A program made the translations under genes and the position numbers. 64,000 nt of DNA from an uncultured Clostridia bacterium (GTDB lineage Bacteria > Bacillota > Clostridia > UMGS1810). The notes below the pieces were generated by a model that had not been told where the DNA came from, made no database searches, and saw only the letters and a program-made list of their open reading frames with translations. The stretch covers positions 62,001-126,000 of the forward strand of contig CAKSPF010000001.1 of assembly GCA_934481345.1 (NCBI GenBank). The letters are read 5' to 3'. Position 1 is the first letter of the stretch, and each line of letters starts with the position of its first letter. Shown piece after piece: positions 1-9,262 of the stretch.

Positions 1-1014
1 CGCATGTGTGGAATATCCGTAATTCTTAAGGTCAAAGCACACAGAGCTTGCAGTATGCTTGAGCGTAATGGTTTTATACGGGTATTCGCAGGTTCCGAAC
101 ATTCCCACGCTCATCCCGGTAAGAAGCTCAAATTCCGCATTGCATGTACCGCCGCCAAGGCCCGGTATACGCAGAAATCCCGACGGGCATTCTTCTTTAA
201 GTCTTGTAAAATTCGGGATCGGATCCTCATTATACACTACGTTTTTCATGTGTTTGACATCAAAAAAAGATTCAAGCTGAACATATATAATATTCGGTTC
301 AACCGATGGAGTTTCAAATACTTCATCATCAATAGCATCCGTTATCTGCTTTATGCGTGCCTCTCCGTAATCCGAGGGTTTGTCAACACCGCGGTTTACC
401 GCACTGCTTGAAAAGCAATATGCAAAGCCGTAATTTTTATAGGCTTCCGGCAAATTTGCAAAACATTCGGGATTACTGTAGATACTGTACGACGACCACA
501 TTGCAGCAGCGCACAATACCACCGATACCGCGAAAAATATCCCTGCGTTTTTATAATTCGGCTTAACCCTCGGTGCAAATTTCAATACAAGCACACTGAC
601 AACCACCGCAGACAGTACAAGCGAAACGATATTTACTATCTGAATCGGCTTAATATAGGCATTCATAATATCCAGCGCCGATTTGACAATAGAAAAGTCA
701 ACAGCCGCAAGAGGCGTATTTCTGTAAGTAAGTATAACGCTGTTGGTAACTCCGAGCGCTCCCCAGATAAGTGTAATAAGCGCAAGAACAAAGTATCTGC
801 GCTTAAAGAACAGACACAGCGATATTGTACAGAAAATAATTGTAAAATTAGAGAAAAAATAGCGTATATGATACACCATAAATTCAAAACCGCCGACAAA
901 AGAGTGGCGGCTGAGCATCTCGATAAACAGCGTTAGAAGCCATGAAACCAAGATACACAGCAAAAATCCTTTATTGTAAATGCTTTTAAGAGCATTTAGT
1001 ATTTTTTCTTTCAT
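1..1014 (-). CDS. LTA synthase family sulfatase/phosphotransferase (partial, C-terminus off the left edge)
   Basis: 338 codons are open from the ATG at 1014 to the first base, so the gene continues beyond the window. The N-terminal ~175 residues hold about five hydrophobic segments; an extracellular domain of the LtaS/sulfatase fold follows. The visible active-site motifs are NIIYVQLESFFD (metal-binding Glu about residue 248) and GGGTCNAEFELLTG, whose Thr (about 290) is the expected catalytic nucleophile. Family knowledge: such enzymes transfer glycerol-phosphate or related groups onto envelope polymers. A GGAGG site lies 8 bases before the ATG. Exact substrate is not decidable, since the metal and substrate residues of the C-terminal half are missing. 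Confidence 0.88.
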   Translation of the reverse strand, partial: MKEKILNALKSIYNKGFLLCILVSWLLTLFIEMLSRHSFVGGFEFMVYHIRYFFSNFTIIFCTISLCLFFKRRYFVLALITLIWGALGVTNSVILTYRNTPLAAVDFSIVKSALDIMNAYIKPIQIVNIVSLVLSAVVVSVLVLKFAPRVKPNYKNAGIFFAVSVVLCAAAMWSSYSIYSNPECFANLPEAYKNYGFAYCFSSSAVNRGVDKPSDYGEARIKQITDAIDDEVFETPSVEPNIIYVQLESFFDVKHMKNVVYNEDPIPNFTRLKEECPSGFLRIPGLGGGTCNAEFELLTGMSVGMFGTCEYPYKTITLKHTASSVCFDLKNYGYSTHA

Positions 1015-1049
1015 TTTTCTGCCTCCAAGCAAAAATAAAACTACTTTAT

Positions 1050-1078
1050 ATTTTAATACGAAGAACAGTATATCACAA
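1050..1078 (-). promoter_or_regulatory. sigma-A-type promoter of the LTA synthase-like gene
   Basis: On the minus strand, TTGTGA (1073-1078) and TAAAAT (1050-1055) are separated by 17 bases, about 40 bases before the start codon. This is a sequence match only. Confidence 0.5.
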
Positions 1079-1126
1079 CAAAAAGTATTTTTCAAGAAAT
1101 TTATTTCAGTTTGTGCATTATATTAC

Positions 1127-3235
1127 TCAATCATCATGTTTAATACTGATATTTCTTTCATAATTAAAGGCTCCCCTGCCGTTTACGCTGAATGAAAATT
1201 CATTTCGTCCGTCATCGCATTGCCATCCTTCCGGAAGCGCTATAAGATAGTTGCCCTTGCAATTGAGCGGATTGTTTCCGCTTACGGAAACACTGCTGTC
1301 CGTATAGTCAATGCTGACCTCGCCGCCGAAAGAAAAATGCATATCCGACAAAAGCACATGCGGTTTGCCGGTTTTTATTATTTTAACTATTTCTGCCGCA
1401 CCGGGTGCGATTTTTCCAAGCTTAATTATATCGTCATATTTTGCATTTCTGCACTTTGCCCTGCCAAAATATGCCGAAACGTCATACGATGACGCATGTT
1501 CAACATATCCGCCGCAGGTTTTGTTATCGAGTCTGAAAATCAGATTAACCTCTTCGCTTCCGTTATTAAAAAAGCAAAGGACGTGCCATTTGCCGTTAAC
1601 TTCGGTGTCTGTAACATCAACATAAGGATAATCGGAGAATATATTGCGTGTAAAGACATTTGTAACCGCAGCAGGATAAAAATATCTTATTAATTTCATT
1701 TCTTCATATGAAGGCAGATTTTCCAAAACAGTTGTACCCGAGCATATGTATTCACACGCCAGGAAAGTTTTAAGTTCCGCATTTGTAACCTTTGAAAAAA
1801 CTGCTCCGTTTAACAGAGCGCCGCACGAATTATGCCACCATTTATTCATATATCCGCGGCACGACACCTGATTTACCAAATCCTTTAAAGTTACGCGCCG
1901 TCCGCCCCGGCTGTTAATTTCCGTTTCCGAGCAGATACTTACACCGTCTGCCGAACCGGCAAGCGCATCAAAGAAGCCGTTTCTGACATATAAATATCCT
2001 TCGGTTCCGACAGCATTTTTAATCACCCGCAATGCGCCTGCATATGCCTCGGTTACTGTGATGGTAGGATTGGCAAGCACAACATCTTTTTGCAATACGA
2101 ACACATTTGTATAATCCACATCATGATAGTAATATCCGAATGCAGACAGCCTTTGATACAGCATTTCAAGCCATTCCAGCGCATCCGGCGATGAAACGTC
2201 AACAACCGCATATTCTCTGCCGTTTATTACGGTTGTGCAAATTGAGCCGTCCGCATGATGCAGCAGCATTTTTTTGTTTTCTTCATAAAAATCGGAGTTA
2301 CGTTCTGCTATAAACGGTGCCGTCCAAATTCCCGGTTTAAACCCATATTCGCTTATAAGCTTGGATTCATCGCGCATATTCGGCGAAAATCCGTCATCAG
2401 CCTCCCAATCGCCTATTTTGTTCTGCCAGCCGCAGCCTATTTCAAAATAATCAAAGGGCAGATTAAGATGCGAAATCATTTTTAATCTATCCTTAAATTC
2501 CGTTTTAAGTTCATCACCGCTGATTGTGTACACAAGCGATTTTTTATTGTTAAGCATACCGTCACCGACAACAGCCGCACGGTGAGAAGCATATTCATCT
2601 ATCATTCTCAAAAAATTACCGCCCGTGCTTATTCTTACCCAATCGGTTATTTTTATATCTCCGGGCTCGAGAAGGCAGTTAAAATCGCCTCCGGCGCGGA
2701 TTGCCTTAAATTCTCCGTTGCAATCAACCGACAGACTTATATCGGAAAGCTGATTTTCGGCAGAAAGCAATTCTATAGAAATATACATCGAGTCAGCCTT
2801 GATAACGGTTATCCCGTCGCCGGCAAAAACAGCATCGCCGTCCGTGCAGTTTTTCAGCATTATTCCTTCGTCACTGAGTCTGTCAACCGCAATTTCAAAG
2901 GCATTGTCACGCTCGCCGACGCAGCATACCGCAGGAATATCATCTATTTGGCGTGTATTATTATATATCAGCCATTTTTCGGATTCACAGCCTTCAATCC
3001 TAAAATCGTCGCTTATATACGGATATGCGCTGATTAATTTCATCATTGTGCCGGAGTTATTTGTTATTTTGAGCCTAGTTATATAATGCTCGGTATCTAA
3101 CTTTATATTTTCGCGTTCAATTCCGACATCAAGATTGCCGCCGTCATAAAGCGTTTTTTTGTTTTCACCGACAACGCAATATGTTACGACGGAATGTACC
3201 GAAGTTGAAAAATTACCTGATAAAAACTTTTCCAT
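1127..3235 (-). CDS. GH36-like alpha-galactosidase (melibiase-type) glycoside hydrolase
   Basis: 702 residues with a beta-sandwich-like N-terminal third, then a (beta/alpha)8 barrel. Recognisable barrel strands are LPFDYFEIGCGWQ with GDWEAD (about 258-275), GFKPGIWTAPFIAE, and YYYHDVDYTN, whose second Asp sits where GH36 enzymes carry the nucleophile. ADGVSICSETEIN is at the acid/base strand. No signal peptide, so probably cytoplasmic. The usual KWD nucleophile context is replaced by HDVD, so the substrate may not be a plain alpha-galactoside. It has its own promoter; galT-galK lie 28 kb away. AGGCGG before the ATG supports the start. GH36 versus a related GH27/GH31-clan family is not fully settled. 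Confidence 0.75.
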   Translation of the reverse strand: MEKFLSGNFSTSVHSVVTYCVVGENKKTLYDGGNLDVGIERENIKLDTEHYITRLKITNNSGTMMKLISAYPYISDDFRIEGCESEKWLIYNNTRQIDDIPAVCCVGERDNAFEIAVDRLSDEGIMLKNCTDGDAVFAGDGITVIKADSMYISIELLSAENQLSDISLSVDCNGEFKAIRAGGDFNCLLEPGDIKITDWVRISTGGNFLRMIDEYASHRAAVVGDGMLNNKKSLVYTISGDELKTEFKDRLKMISHLNLPFDYFEIGCGWQNKIGDWEADDGFSPNMRDESKLISEYGFKPGIWTAPFIAERNSDFYEENKKMLLHHADGSICTTVINGREYAVVDVSSPDALEWLEMLYQRLSAFGYYYHDVDYTNVFVLQKDVVLANPTITVTEAYAGALRVIKNAVGTEGYLYVRNGFFDALAGSADGVSICSETEINSRGGRRVTLKDLVNQVSCRGYMNKWWHNSCGALLNGAVFSKVTNAELKTFLACEYICSGTTVLENLPSYEEMKLIRYFYPAAVTNVFTRNIFSDYPYVDVTDTEVNGKWHVLCFFNNGSEEVNLIFRLDNKTCGGYVEHASSYDVSAYFGRAKCRNAKYDDIIKLGKIAPGAAEIVKIIKTGKPHVLLSDMHFSFGGEVSIDYTDSSVSVSGNNPLNCKGNYLIALPEGWQCDDGRNEFSFSVNGRGAFNYERNISIKHDD

Positions 3236-3269
3236 ATAATTCTACCGCCTTTATTTTCCATATATTACA

Positions 3270-3298
3270 ATAATACCATTAAATCAGATAATTTGCAA
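3270..3298 (-). promoter_or_regulatory. sigma-A-type promoter of the GH36-like gene
   Basis: TTGCAA (3293-3298) and TATTAT (3270-3275) on the minus strand with a 17-base spacer, 35 bases before the GH36 start codon. Confidence 0.6.
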
Positions 3299-3353
3299 CA
3301 AATTATAAAGCAATTCATAATCGCAAGCATTTTTTTAACCGGAATAAACCGAC

Positions 3354-3384
3354 AAAAGGAGCATTGTCAATAAAACAATGCCCC
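3354..3384 (-). terminator. intrinsic terminator of the V-ATPase operon
   Basis: A 10-bp stem (one G-U pair) with arms at 3375-3384 and 3358-3367 and a 7-base loop, followed by UUUU on the minus strand. It lies 20 bases after the ntpD stop codon. Confidence 0.8.
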
Positions 3385-3405
3385 AAAATGAAATAATATA
3401 AATGT

Positions 3406-4086
3406 TCAAAAAACCTGCTCCTGCTGTCTTTTTGCCTCGATATTTTCTTTAATCATCATATCCTTAACCTTCATAAGTCTTGTCTGGCTTGAACGCTCGT
3501 TTTCATCAAGCTTCATTGTTATAAAGCGAATGGTGTCTTCAAAATCAGGTATCATGATATGTTCAAGAGCATTAACCCTCCGACGCGTCTTTTCAATCTC
3601 GGAAGCCATAAGCTGAGCGGCATTTTCCTGCTGTGCCAGTTTCAGAATATCCGGAAGTGCCTGAGCAAGAGTGTGGACGCCCTCATCCAAATCGCTGTTT
3701 GTAAACGCGTATCCGTAAGAATATATATCATTCGGATCACCTGTTTTTGTTTTAAAATCAAAAACAGGCACATCCACGCTCATGATGTTTTTTTCTGAAA
3801 CATCTACATTTATCTGCTGTTTCGGCATCATGAGGGCTGTGGAAATATTCTCTTTCGGCATAAGCGCACATGCCATAATTACAGATTTATTGGCAGAAGC
3901 AACCGATTTTTCAACCGATTCCCGAAGCTCTTTGTTTTCACGCACAATGTTCAAAAATTGCCGCATAAGCTCGTCACGCTTATCTTTTAAAAGCTTGTGT
4001 CCTCTCGTGGCAACAGCCAGCTTTTTTTTGAGCCGTGTAAGCTCCATTCTGGTCGGATTAACATTCATCACCGCCACTGCCGTCAC
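3406..4086 (-). CDS. ntpD: V-type ATP synthase/ATPase subunit D
   Basis: 226 residues. The N-terminus (NPTRMELTRLKKKLAVATRG, HKLLKDKRDELM) is the standard start of the subunit D family, and both ends are predicted long coiled-coil helices. Subunit D forms the central rotor shaft inside the A3B3 head and couples ATP turnover to rotation of the membrane ring. It is the last gene of the nine-gene operon, 20 bases after ntpB and followed by a hairpin terminator, as in the E. hirae ntp operon where D closes the core set. Confidence 0.96.
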   Translation of the reverse strand: MTAVAVMNVNPTRMELTRLKKKLAVATRGHKLLKDKRDELMRQFLNIVRENKELRESVEKSVASANKSVIMACALMPKENISTALMMPKQQINVDVSEKNIMSVDVPVFDFKTKTGDPNDIYSYGYAFTNSDLDEGVHTLAQALPDILKLAQQENAAQLMASEIEKTRRRVNALEHIMIPDFEDTIRFITMKLDENERSSQTRLMKVKDMMIKENIEAKRQQEQVF

Positions 4087-4106
4087 ATCCTTTCGTGTGC
4101 CAAAAA

Positions 4107-5477
4107 TCAGGCTTTATAATACATTTCTATAAATTTATCATCAATACGTTTAAGCTCACTCTTAGGCAATAGTGAGAGCAATTCCCAACCGATATTTAAG
4201 GTTTCCTCAATCGTGCGGTCTGTTCCGTAACCCTGTGAAACATATTTTTGTTCAAATTCTTCGGCAAATTTTGCATATATTTTATCTATATCGGAAAGCG
4301 CAGCTTCTCCGAGTACAGCCATGAGCTCTTTTGCCTCTTTTCCCCTTGCATAAGCGGAAAACAGCTGGTTCATTGTATTTGCATGGTCTGCGCGAGTCTT
4401 ACCCTCGCCTATTCCCTTGTCTTTAAGTCTGGAAAGCGACGGCAAAACATCTATCGGCGGAGTAACATTTTTTCTGTACAGCTCTCTCGAAAGAATAATC
4501 TGTCCCTCGGTTATATAGCCCGTAAGGTCGGGAATCGGATGAGTCTTGTCATCTTCCGGCATTGTGAGTATCGGAATAAGAGTAATTGAGCCGTCCTTCC
4601 CTTTAAGTCTGCCTGCTCTCTCGTACATTGTTGCAAGGTCTGTATACATATATCCCGGATAGCCTCGTCTGCCGGGAACTTCCTTTCTTGCTGCCGAAAC
4701 CTCTCTCAAAGCGTCGGCATAGTTTGTAATGTCCGTAATAATTACCAAAACATGCATTCCCTTGTCAAAAGCAAGGTATTCCGCCGCGGTAAGCGCCATT
4801 TTCGGAGTTGCGATACGCTCAATTGCCGGGTCGTTTGCAAGATTTACAAAAAGCACGGTTCTGTCTATAGCGCCGGTTTTTGTAAATTCTTCCTTAAAGA
4901 AGTTGGCTTCCTCAAATGTGATACCCACAGCAGCAAATACAACCGCAAAATTCTCGTCTTTTCCGAGAACTTTCGCCTGGCGGGCAATCTGCGCCGCAAG
5001 GTTGGCATGCGGCAAGCCGCTTCCCGAAAATATAGGGAGTTTTTGTCCTCTTACCAATGTATTGAGGCCGTCAATTGCCGAAACACCGGTCTGAATAAAT
5101 TCCGACGGATAATTTCTTGCCGCAGGATTCATAGGCAAGCCGTTTATATCAATTCTGCGTTCCGGTATAATTGCAGGACCGCCGTCAATTATATTGCCGA
5201 GCCCGTCAAACATTCTGCCGAGCATATCCTCCGAAACGCCGAGTTCTATTCCTCTTCCGAGAAAACGCACCTTGCTGTTTGCAAGATTAATTCCGGCACT
5301 GTTTTCAAAAAGCTGAACAAGTGCATTTCCGCCGTCTATTTCCAGAACGCGGCATCTGCGTACCTCACCGGACGCAAGTTCAATTTCACCGAGTTCATTA
5401 TACGTTACGCCCTCGACATTTTTCACAAGCATCAGAGGGCCTGCGACCTCGCTTATAGTTCTGTATTCCTTTGGCAT
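4107..5477 (-). CDS. ntpB: V-type ATP synthase/ATPase subunit B
   Basis: 456 residues, the normal length for the non-catalytic head subunit. Family blocks include LPIFSGSGLPHANLAAQIAR (the degenerate P-loop region), FVNLANDPAIERIATPRM-like FVNLANDPAIERIATPKM, and GRRGYPGYMYTDLATMYERA. It alternates with subunit A in the A3B3 hexamer and contributes residues to the catalytic interface. Its ATG overlaps the end of ntpA by one base, suggesting translational coupling and 1:1 synthesis of A and B. Confidence 0.97.
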   Translation of the reverse strand: MPKEYRTISEVAGPLMLVKNVEGVTYNELGEIELASGEVRRCRVLEIDGGNALVQLFENSAGINLANSKVRFLGRGIELGVSEDMLGRMFDGLGNIIDGGPAIIPERRIDINGLPMNPAARNYPSEFIQTGVSAIDGLNTLVRGQKLPIFSGSGLPHANLAAQIARQAKVLGKDENFAVVFAAVGITFEEANFFKEEFTKTGAIDRTVLFVNLANDPAIERIATPKMALTAAEYLAFDKGMHVLVIITDITNYADALREVSAARKEVPGRRGYPGYMYTDLATMYERAGRLKGKDGSITLIPILTMPEDDKTHPIPDLTGYITEGQIILSRELYRKNVTPPIDVLPSLSRLKDKGIGEGKTRADHANTMNQLFSAYARGKEAKELMAVLGEAALSDIDKIYAKFAEEFEQKYVSQGYGTDRTIEETLNIGWELLSLLPKSELKRIDDKFIEMYYKA

Positions 5478-7243
5478 CAGGCATCCTCCTCAGAAATTTT
5501 ATCTATGGCAGCGTCCATGCTGCTTATAATATCATTGTATTCGTTTTCGATTTTATCTTCGGTCAGATATTTAAATCTGCCTATTCTTTCTCTTTCGGCA
5601 AGGTTTATAAGACTGCTCAGAGTTGCTCCGCTGCTGTGCGCTGCCGTTGCTTTATCATAATATGCCAAAATAAGCTTCATCATTAAAAACTGTTTTTTCA
5701 GTGATGAAAATGTATCAACGTCATGGAAAGCGTTCTGATGCAGATAATCCTCGCGGATTGAGCGCGCTGCTTCAAGCTTGATTCTGTCGTTTCCGGAAAG
5801 TGCGTCTATACCCACAAGCTGAACAATTTCCTGAAGTTCTGCTTCATCCTGTAAAATTCTCATGATTTTTGCTCTGCAATCATTCCATTCCGCACTAACG
5901 TTATCCGCAAACCATTTTTCCATTCCGGCAGCATAAAGCGAATAGCTTGTGAGCCAGTTAATAGCCGGGAAGTGTCTTTTATATGCAAGCGAAGAATCCA
6001 GTCCCCAGAAAACCTTTACTATTCTGAGCGTAGCCTGAGAAACAGGCTCGGAAATATCACCGCCCGGAGGTGACACGGCGCCGATTACCGAAAGTGCTCC
6101 CTCTCTGTCGTCACTGCCGAGAGATATTACTCTGCCCGCTCTCTCATAGAACTGTGCAAGACGGCTTCCCAGATAAGCAGGATAGCCTTCTTCGCCCGGC
6201 ATTTCTTCAAGTCTGCCGCTCATCTCACGAAGTGCTTCTGCCCATCTTGAGGTGGAGTCTGCCATGAGGGCTACAGAATATCCCATATCCCTGAAATACT
6301 CCGCAATGGTAATGCCTGTATATATAGATGCCTCTCGCGCCGCAACCGGCATATCCGAAGTATTTGCAATAAGCACTGTTCTTTTCATAAGTGAAGCGCC
6401 GGTTTTCGGATCTTTAAGCTCCGGAAATTCATTCAGTACGTCCGTCATCTCATTTCCGCGCTCGCCGCAGCCGATGTAAACAATAATATCTGCATCCGCC
6501 CACTTTGCAAGCTGATGCTGAACAACGGTTTTTCCGCTTCCGAACGGTCCCGGAACAGCAGCAACACCGCCGCGCGCAATCGGGAAAAGTGTATCAATAA
6601 CTCTTTGACCTGTAACCATAGGCATATCCGGAGAAATTTTACTTTTATACGGTCTGCCTTGGCGCACGGGCCATTTCTGCATAAGTGTAAGCTCGTGAAT
6701 GACGCCGTCGGCAGATTTTACCTTTGCCACAACTTCCTCAACGGTATAATCACCGTCGGATATTTCGGTAATTTCGCCGTTTATTCCGTATGGAACCATT
6801 ATCTTCTGAGTTACAATATCTGTTTCTTTGACAGTACCTATTACATCGCCTGCAAGAACCTTGTCGCCGATGTTTTTTTCAGCATTGAAATGCCATTTCA
6901 CATCTCGTTTAAGCGACGGAACGCTTACGCCTCTTTCCAGGTTTGTGCCGACCTTTTCCATTATGGCATCAAGCGGTCTCTGAATACCGTCGTATATACT
7001 TTCTATCAGACCCGGTCCGAGCTCAACGGAAAGCGGCTCACCGGTTGTCACAACCTTTTCTCCGGGCCCGAGCCCCGATGTTTCTTCATACACCTGTATG
7101 GAAGCGCTGTCACCGCGCATTTCGATTATTTCTCCTATAAGCCCCTGATTGCTTACCTTAACAACATCAAACATATTGGCTTCGCTCATTCCCGCCGCGA
7201 CAACCAACGGGCCGGAAACCTTCACAATTGTTCCATCTGACAT
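5477..7243 (-). CDS. ntpA: V-type ATP synthase/ATPase catalytic subunit A
   Basis: 588 residues, full length. The catalytic P-loop GPFGSGKTVVQHQLAKW (about 230-246) is intact, followed by IVYIGCGERGNEMTDVL and the ALMADSTSRWAEALRE block. The V/A-type-specific non-homologous insertion between the N-terminal barrel and the P-loop is present. It hydrolyses or makes ATP in the peripheral head. A GGAGGT site precedes the ATG. Position between ntpG and ntpB matches the E. hirae order. Confidence 0.98.
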   Translation of the reverse strand: MSDGTIVKVSGPLVVAAGMSEANMFDVVKVSNQGLIGEIIEMRGDSASIQVYEETSGLGPGEKVVTTGEPLSVELGPGLIESIYDGIQRPLDAIMEKVGTNLERGVSVPSLKRDVKWHFNAEKNIGDKVLAGDVIGTVKETDIVTQKIMVPYGINGEITEISDGDYTVEEVVAKVKSADGVIHELTLMQKWPVRQGRPYKSKISPDMPMVTGQRVIDTLFPIARGGVAAVPGPFGSGKTVVQHQLAKWADADIIVYIGCGERGNEMTDVLNEFPELKDPKTGASLMKRTVLIANTSDMPVAAREASIYTGITIAEYFRDMGYSVALMADSTSRWAEALREMSGRLEEMPGEEGYPAYLGSRLAQFYERAGRVISLGSDDREGALSVIGAVSPPGGDISEPVSQATLRIVKVFWGLDSSLAYKRHFPAINWLTSYSLYAAGMEKWFADNVSAEWNDCRAKIMRILQDEAELQEIVQLVGIDALSGNDRIKLEAARSIREDYLHQNAFHDVDTFSSLKKQFLMMKLILAYYDKATAAHSSGATLSSLINLAERERIGRFKYLTEDKIENEYNDIISSMDAAIDKISEEDA

Positions 7244-7270
7244 CTGAATACCTCCTTAACCGGTATTATT

Positions 7271-7594
7271 TTATTCTTCGCCAAAAATCATTTCGGCAGA
7301 ACCTACCGCCTGTTCAACCGCTTTTCTCAAATATGCCGTCCCAAGACCGTTGGTACCGTCAACGGACGGTATCGGAATAATTGCCGGAATCGGAAGCGTT
7401 CTGTATTTATCTAAAATTTCAGTAATTCTTTCTGCCGCATTTTCGGTAATAAGTATAACTGCATAGTCATGCGCGGCAAGGTCTTCTACTGTTTTCGCAG
7501 TTTTTTCGGCATCGTCCGCAACAAATGTATCTATGCCGAGTGCTCCGAATGCACATATGCTGTCATAATCACCAACAATACCTATCTTAGCCAT
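7271..7594 (-). CDS. ntpG: V-type ATP synthase/ATPase subunit F
   Basis: 107 residues with a Rossmann-like N-terminus (IGIVGDYDSICAFGALGIDT) and the IPIPSV segment seen in the family. Subunit F (called NtpG in E. hirae) binds subunit D in the rotor. It sits between the C and A genes, its usual place. The start has AGAAAGG upstream. Confidence 0.93.
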   Translation of the reverse strand: MAKIGIVGDYDSICAFGALGIDTFVADDAEKTAKTVEDLAAHDYAVILITENAAERITEILDKYRTLPIPAIIPIPSVDGTNGLGTAYLRKAVEQAVGSAEMIFGEE

Positions 7595-7640
7595 AAATTT
7601 TACCTTTCTGTATTATCATATAGTATCATGCAATCAAAAG

Positions 7641-8615
7641 CTAAGCAAACTCACGCAATTTGCTCCGTATTACATCTTCGCTGAGATGATGAAGCTTTGC
7701 ACTCATTATAATACGAACTGTCTGAACCTCAAGCTGCTTACTATGAATATAAGAAACAAGCGGTTCTATACCGAGTGAAACATAGCCTGACCTTTTCAGA
7801 TAGTCGGTTATCATATTATCGGTAACTCTTTCAAATTCGCTCATTGATTCCTTAAGTGCTGCGGCAATCTCCGGAAATCCGCTTTGGTTAACATAATCCG
7901 CAACCGCATCAAAACCGGAAAGCGCCGCCGTTATAAGTCCGTCGCGGTTTATCAAAGATTTCTCTGACAATGCTTCCTCTGCAAACGTTCTGTTCTTAGC
8001 GGTTTTTGCACATCTGACTGCAATTTTTATATCGGAAACGGTATTTAACAATTCAAAATACCCCGTCAAAAATTCATTTTTTGTTTCTTCGGCTTTTTTT
8101 AATGTAAAATCCATTGCCGCTTTATCCAAAATTATATCTGCCAACTGACTGTCGCCCGTCCGTGTTAAAACATCATACGCTTTTGCTCCTACGCTTGCAA
8201 AAGGCTCGGGCAAATCCGAAAAATCCGCATTTGCCGCCGCTGAAACCATCTGCCGCACATCAACGCTGTCAGGTATAAGAATGTACGGCGAAAGGTCTTT
8301 TTTTCCGGTAAGAACTCCTTTTATGGCAGCCTTCAGATTATGAAAATCATTTTTATATAAAAGCAAATCAAGCGGCGAGCCCTTCGGCGCAACAGAATTA
8401 ACTTCATTCCAGCAAAAATCAAGCTGTTCTTTAAGCAGCGTTTCAAATTGATACGGAGAAATCTTTTCCCGTCCGTACCCTTTATCAAGAAGCAACTGCA
8501 AGGCTTCATCGGGTGATTTTGCCGTTATCAGATTTTCTATATCAGCCTTTGTAAGCAATTTGTTTTCTATGGCTCTGATATAAGCAACGCTGTATGCATA
8601 ATCGGTTTTATTCAA
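7641..8615 (-). CDS. ntpC: V-type ATP synthase/ATPase subunit C (AC39-type)
   Basis: 324 residues, mostly alpha-helical. The N-terminus TDYAYSVAYIRAIENKLLT is typical of the V0 d/AC39 family, the funnel that links the rotor shaft to the proteolipid ring. The family is poorly conserved, so the call rests on this N-terminus, length and operon position between E and F. Confidence 0.9.
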   Translation of the reverse strand: MNKTDYAYSVAYIRAIENKLLTKADIENLITAKSPDEALQLLLDKGYGREKISPYQFETLLKEQLDFCWNEVNSVAPKGSPLDLLLYKNDFHNLKAAIKGVLTGKKDLSPYILIPDSVDVRQMVSAAANADFSDLPEPFASVGAKAYDVLTRTGDSQLADIILDKAAMDFTLKKAEETKNEFLTGYFELLNTVSDIKIAVRCAKTAKNRTFAEEALSEKSLINRDGLITAALSGFDAVADYVNQSGFPEIAAALKESMSEFERVTDNMITDYLKRSGYVSLGIEPLVSYIHSKQLEVQTVRIIMSAKLHHLSEDVIRSKLREFA

Positions 8616-8627
8616 AAAATCACCCCA

Positions 8628-9203
8628 TTATTTAAAAAGATTTTCACTGATATAATCGGTAAATTCTTCTGCCCGTTCTCTGAACATTGCGTCAATCGTG
8701 CAATTTTCCTCAACATAACCGTATTTAAGAACAAAACCGCCGTCAATATTCAAGTCATCATCTGCAATAATCAGATTATGTTCAAGGATTACTTTTTTAA
8801 TTTCTTCGGTAATTCTTTTTTTATCGGCGGCATTGAAATACACGGTGCCTTTTTCGCCGGTGGAATACTTTTGTATAAGCCTTGAAATAAGCTGCATATA
8901 TTCGTCATTCTGCATATTGCATGCGATGTTCTTTGCTTTTTTTATAACATCGGAAACAGCACTGTTTTTAAGTGCAAGAATCCGTTTCAACCGTTCCCGT
9001 TCGGCAGCGGATTTTGCCATTATTTTAATCTTTCCGGCCTGTGCCTCCGCCGTTTCAATAATATCAGCCGTTTCGGCATCTGCCTTGATTTTCGCCTCAC
9101 TCAAGCGTTTGTTGCGGTGCTCGCCGGCTTTCTTTATTGTTTCCTCGGCCTCATTTTTTGCTTTCTCTGTTATATATTCTGTAATTTTTGAAATATCAGC
9201 CAT
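8628..9203 (-). CDS. ntpE: V-type ATP synthase/ATPase subunit E
   Basis: 191 residues, a peripheral-stalk subunit: a long charged coiled coil in the N-terminal half (EKAKNEAEETIKKAGEHRNK) followed by a compact C-terminal domain. An in-frame upstream ATG at 9260 would add 19 residues. I chose the ATG at 9203 because a perfect AGGAGG lies 6 bases before it and because the resulting MADISKITEYI start fits the family. Confidence 0.9.
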   Translation of the reverse strand: MADISKITEYITEKAKNEAEETIKKAGEHRNKRLSEAKIKADAETADIIETAEAQAGKIKIMAKSAAERERLKRILALKNSAVSDVIKKAKNIACNMQNDEYMQLISRLIQKYSTGEKGTVYFNAADKKRITEEIKKVILEHNLIIADDDLNIDGGFVLKYGYVEENCTIDAMFRERAEEFTDYISENLFK

Positions 9204-9262
9204 TAACGTTCCTCCTTTTACCGCAAACAAAGAGATGCGCTCCGCTGCGGCAATACTCATAA

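Noticed and set aside
4752..5660. 302-codon open frame on the plus strand
   Set aside because: It lies fully antisense to ntpB/ntpA, which have clear family blocks. It has no ribosome site, and its protein shows no recognisable motif.
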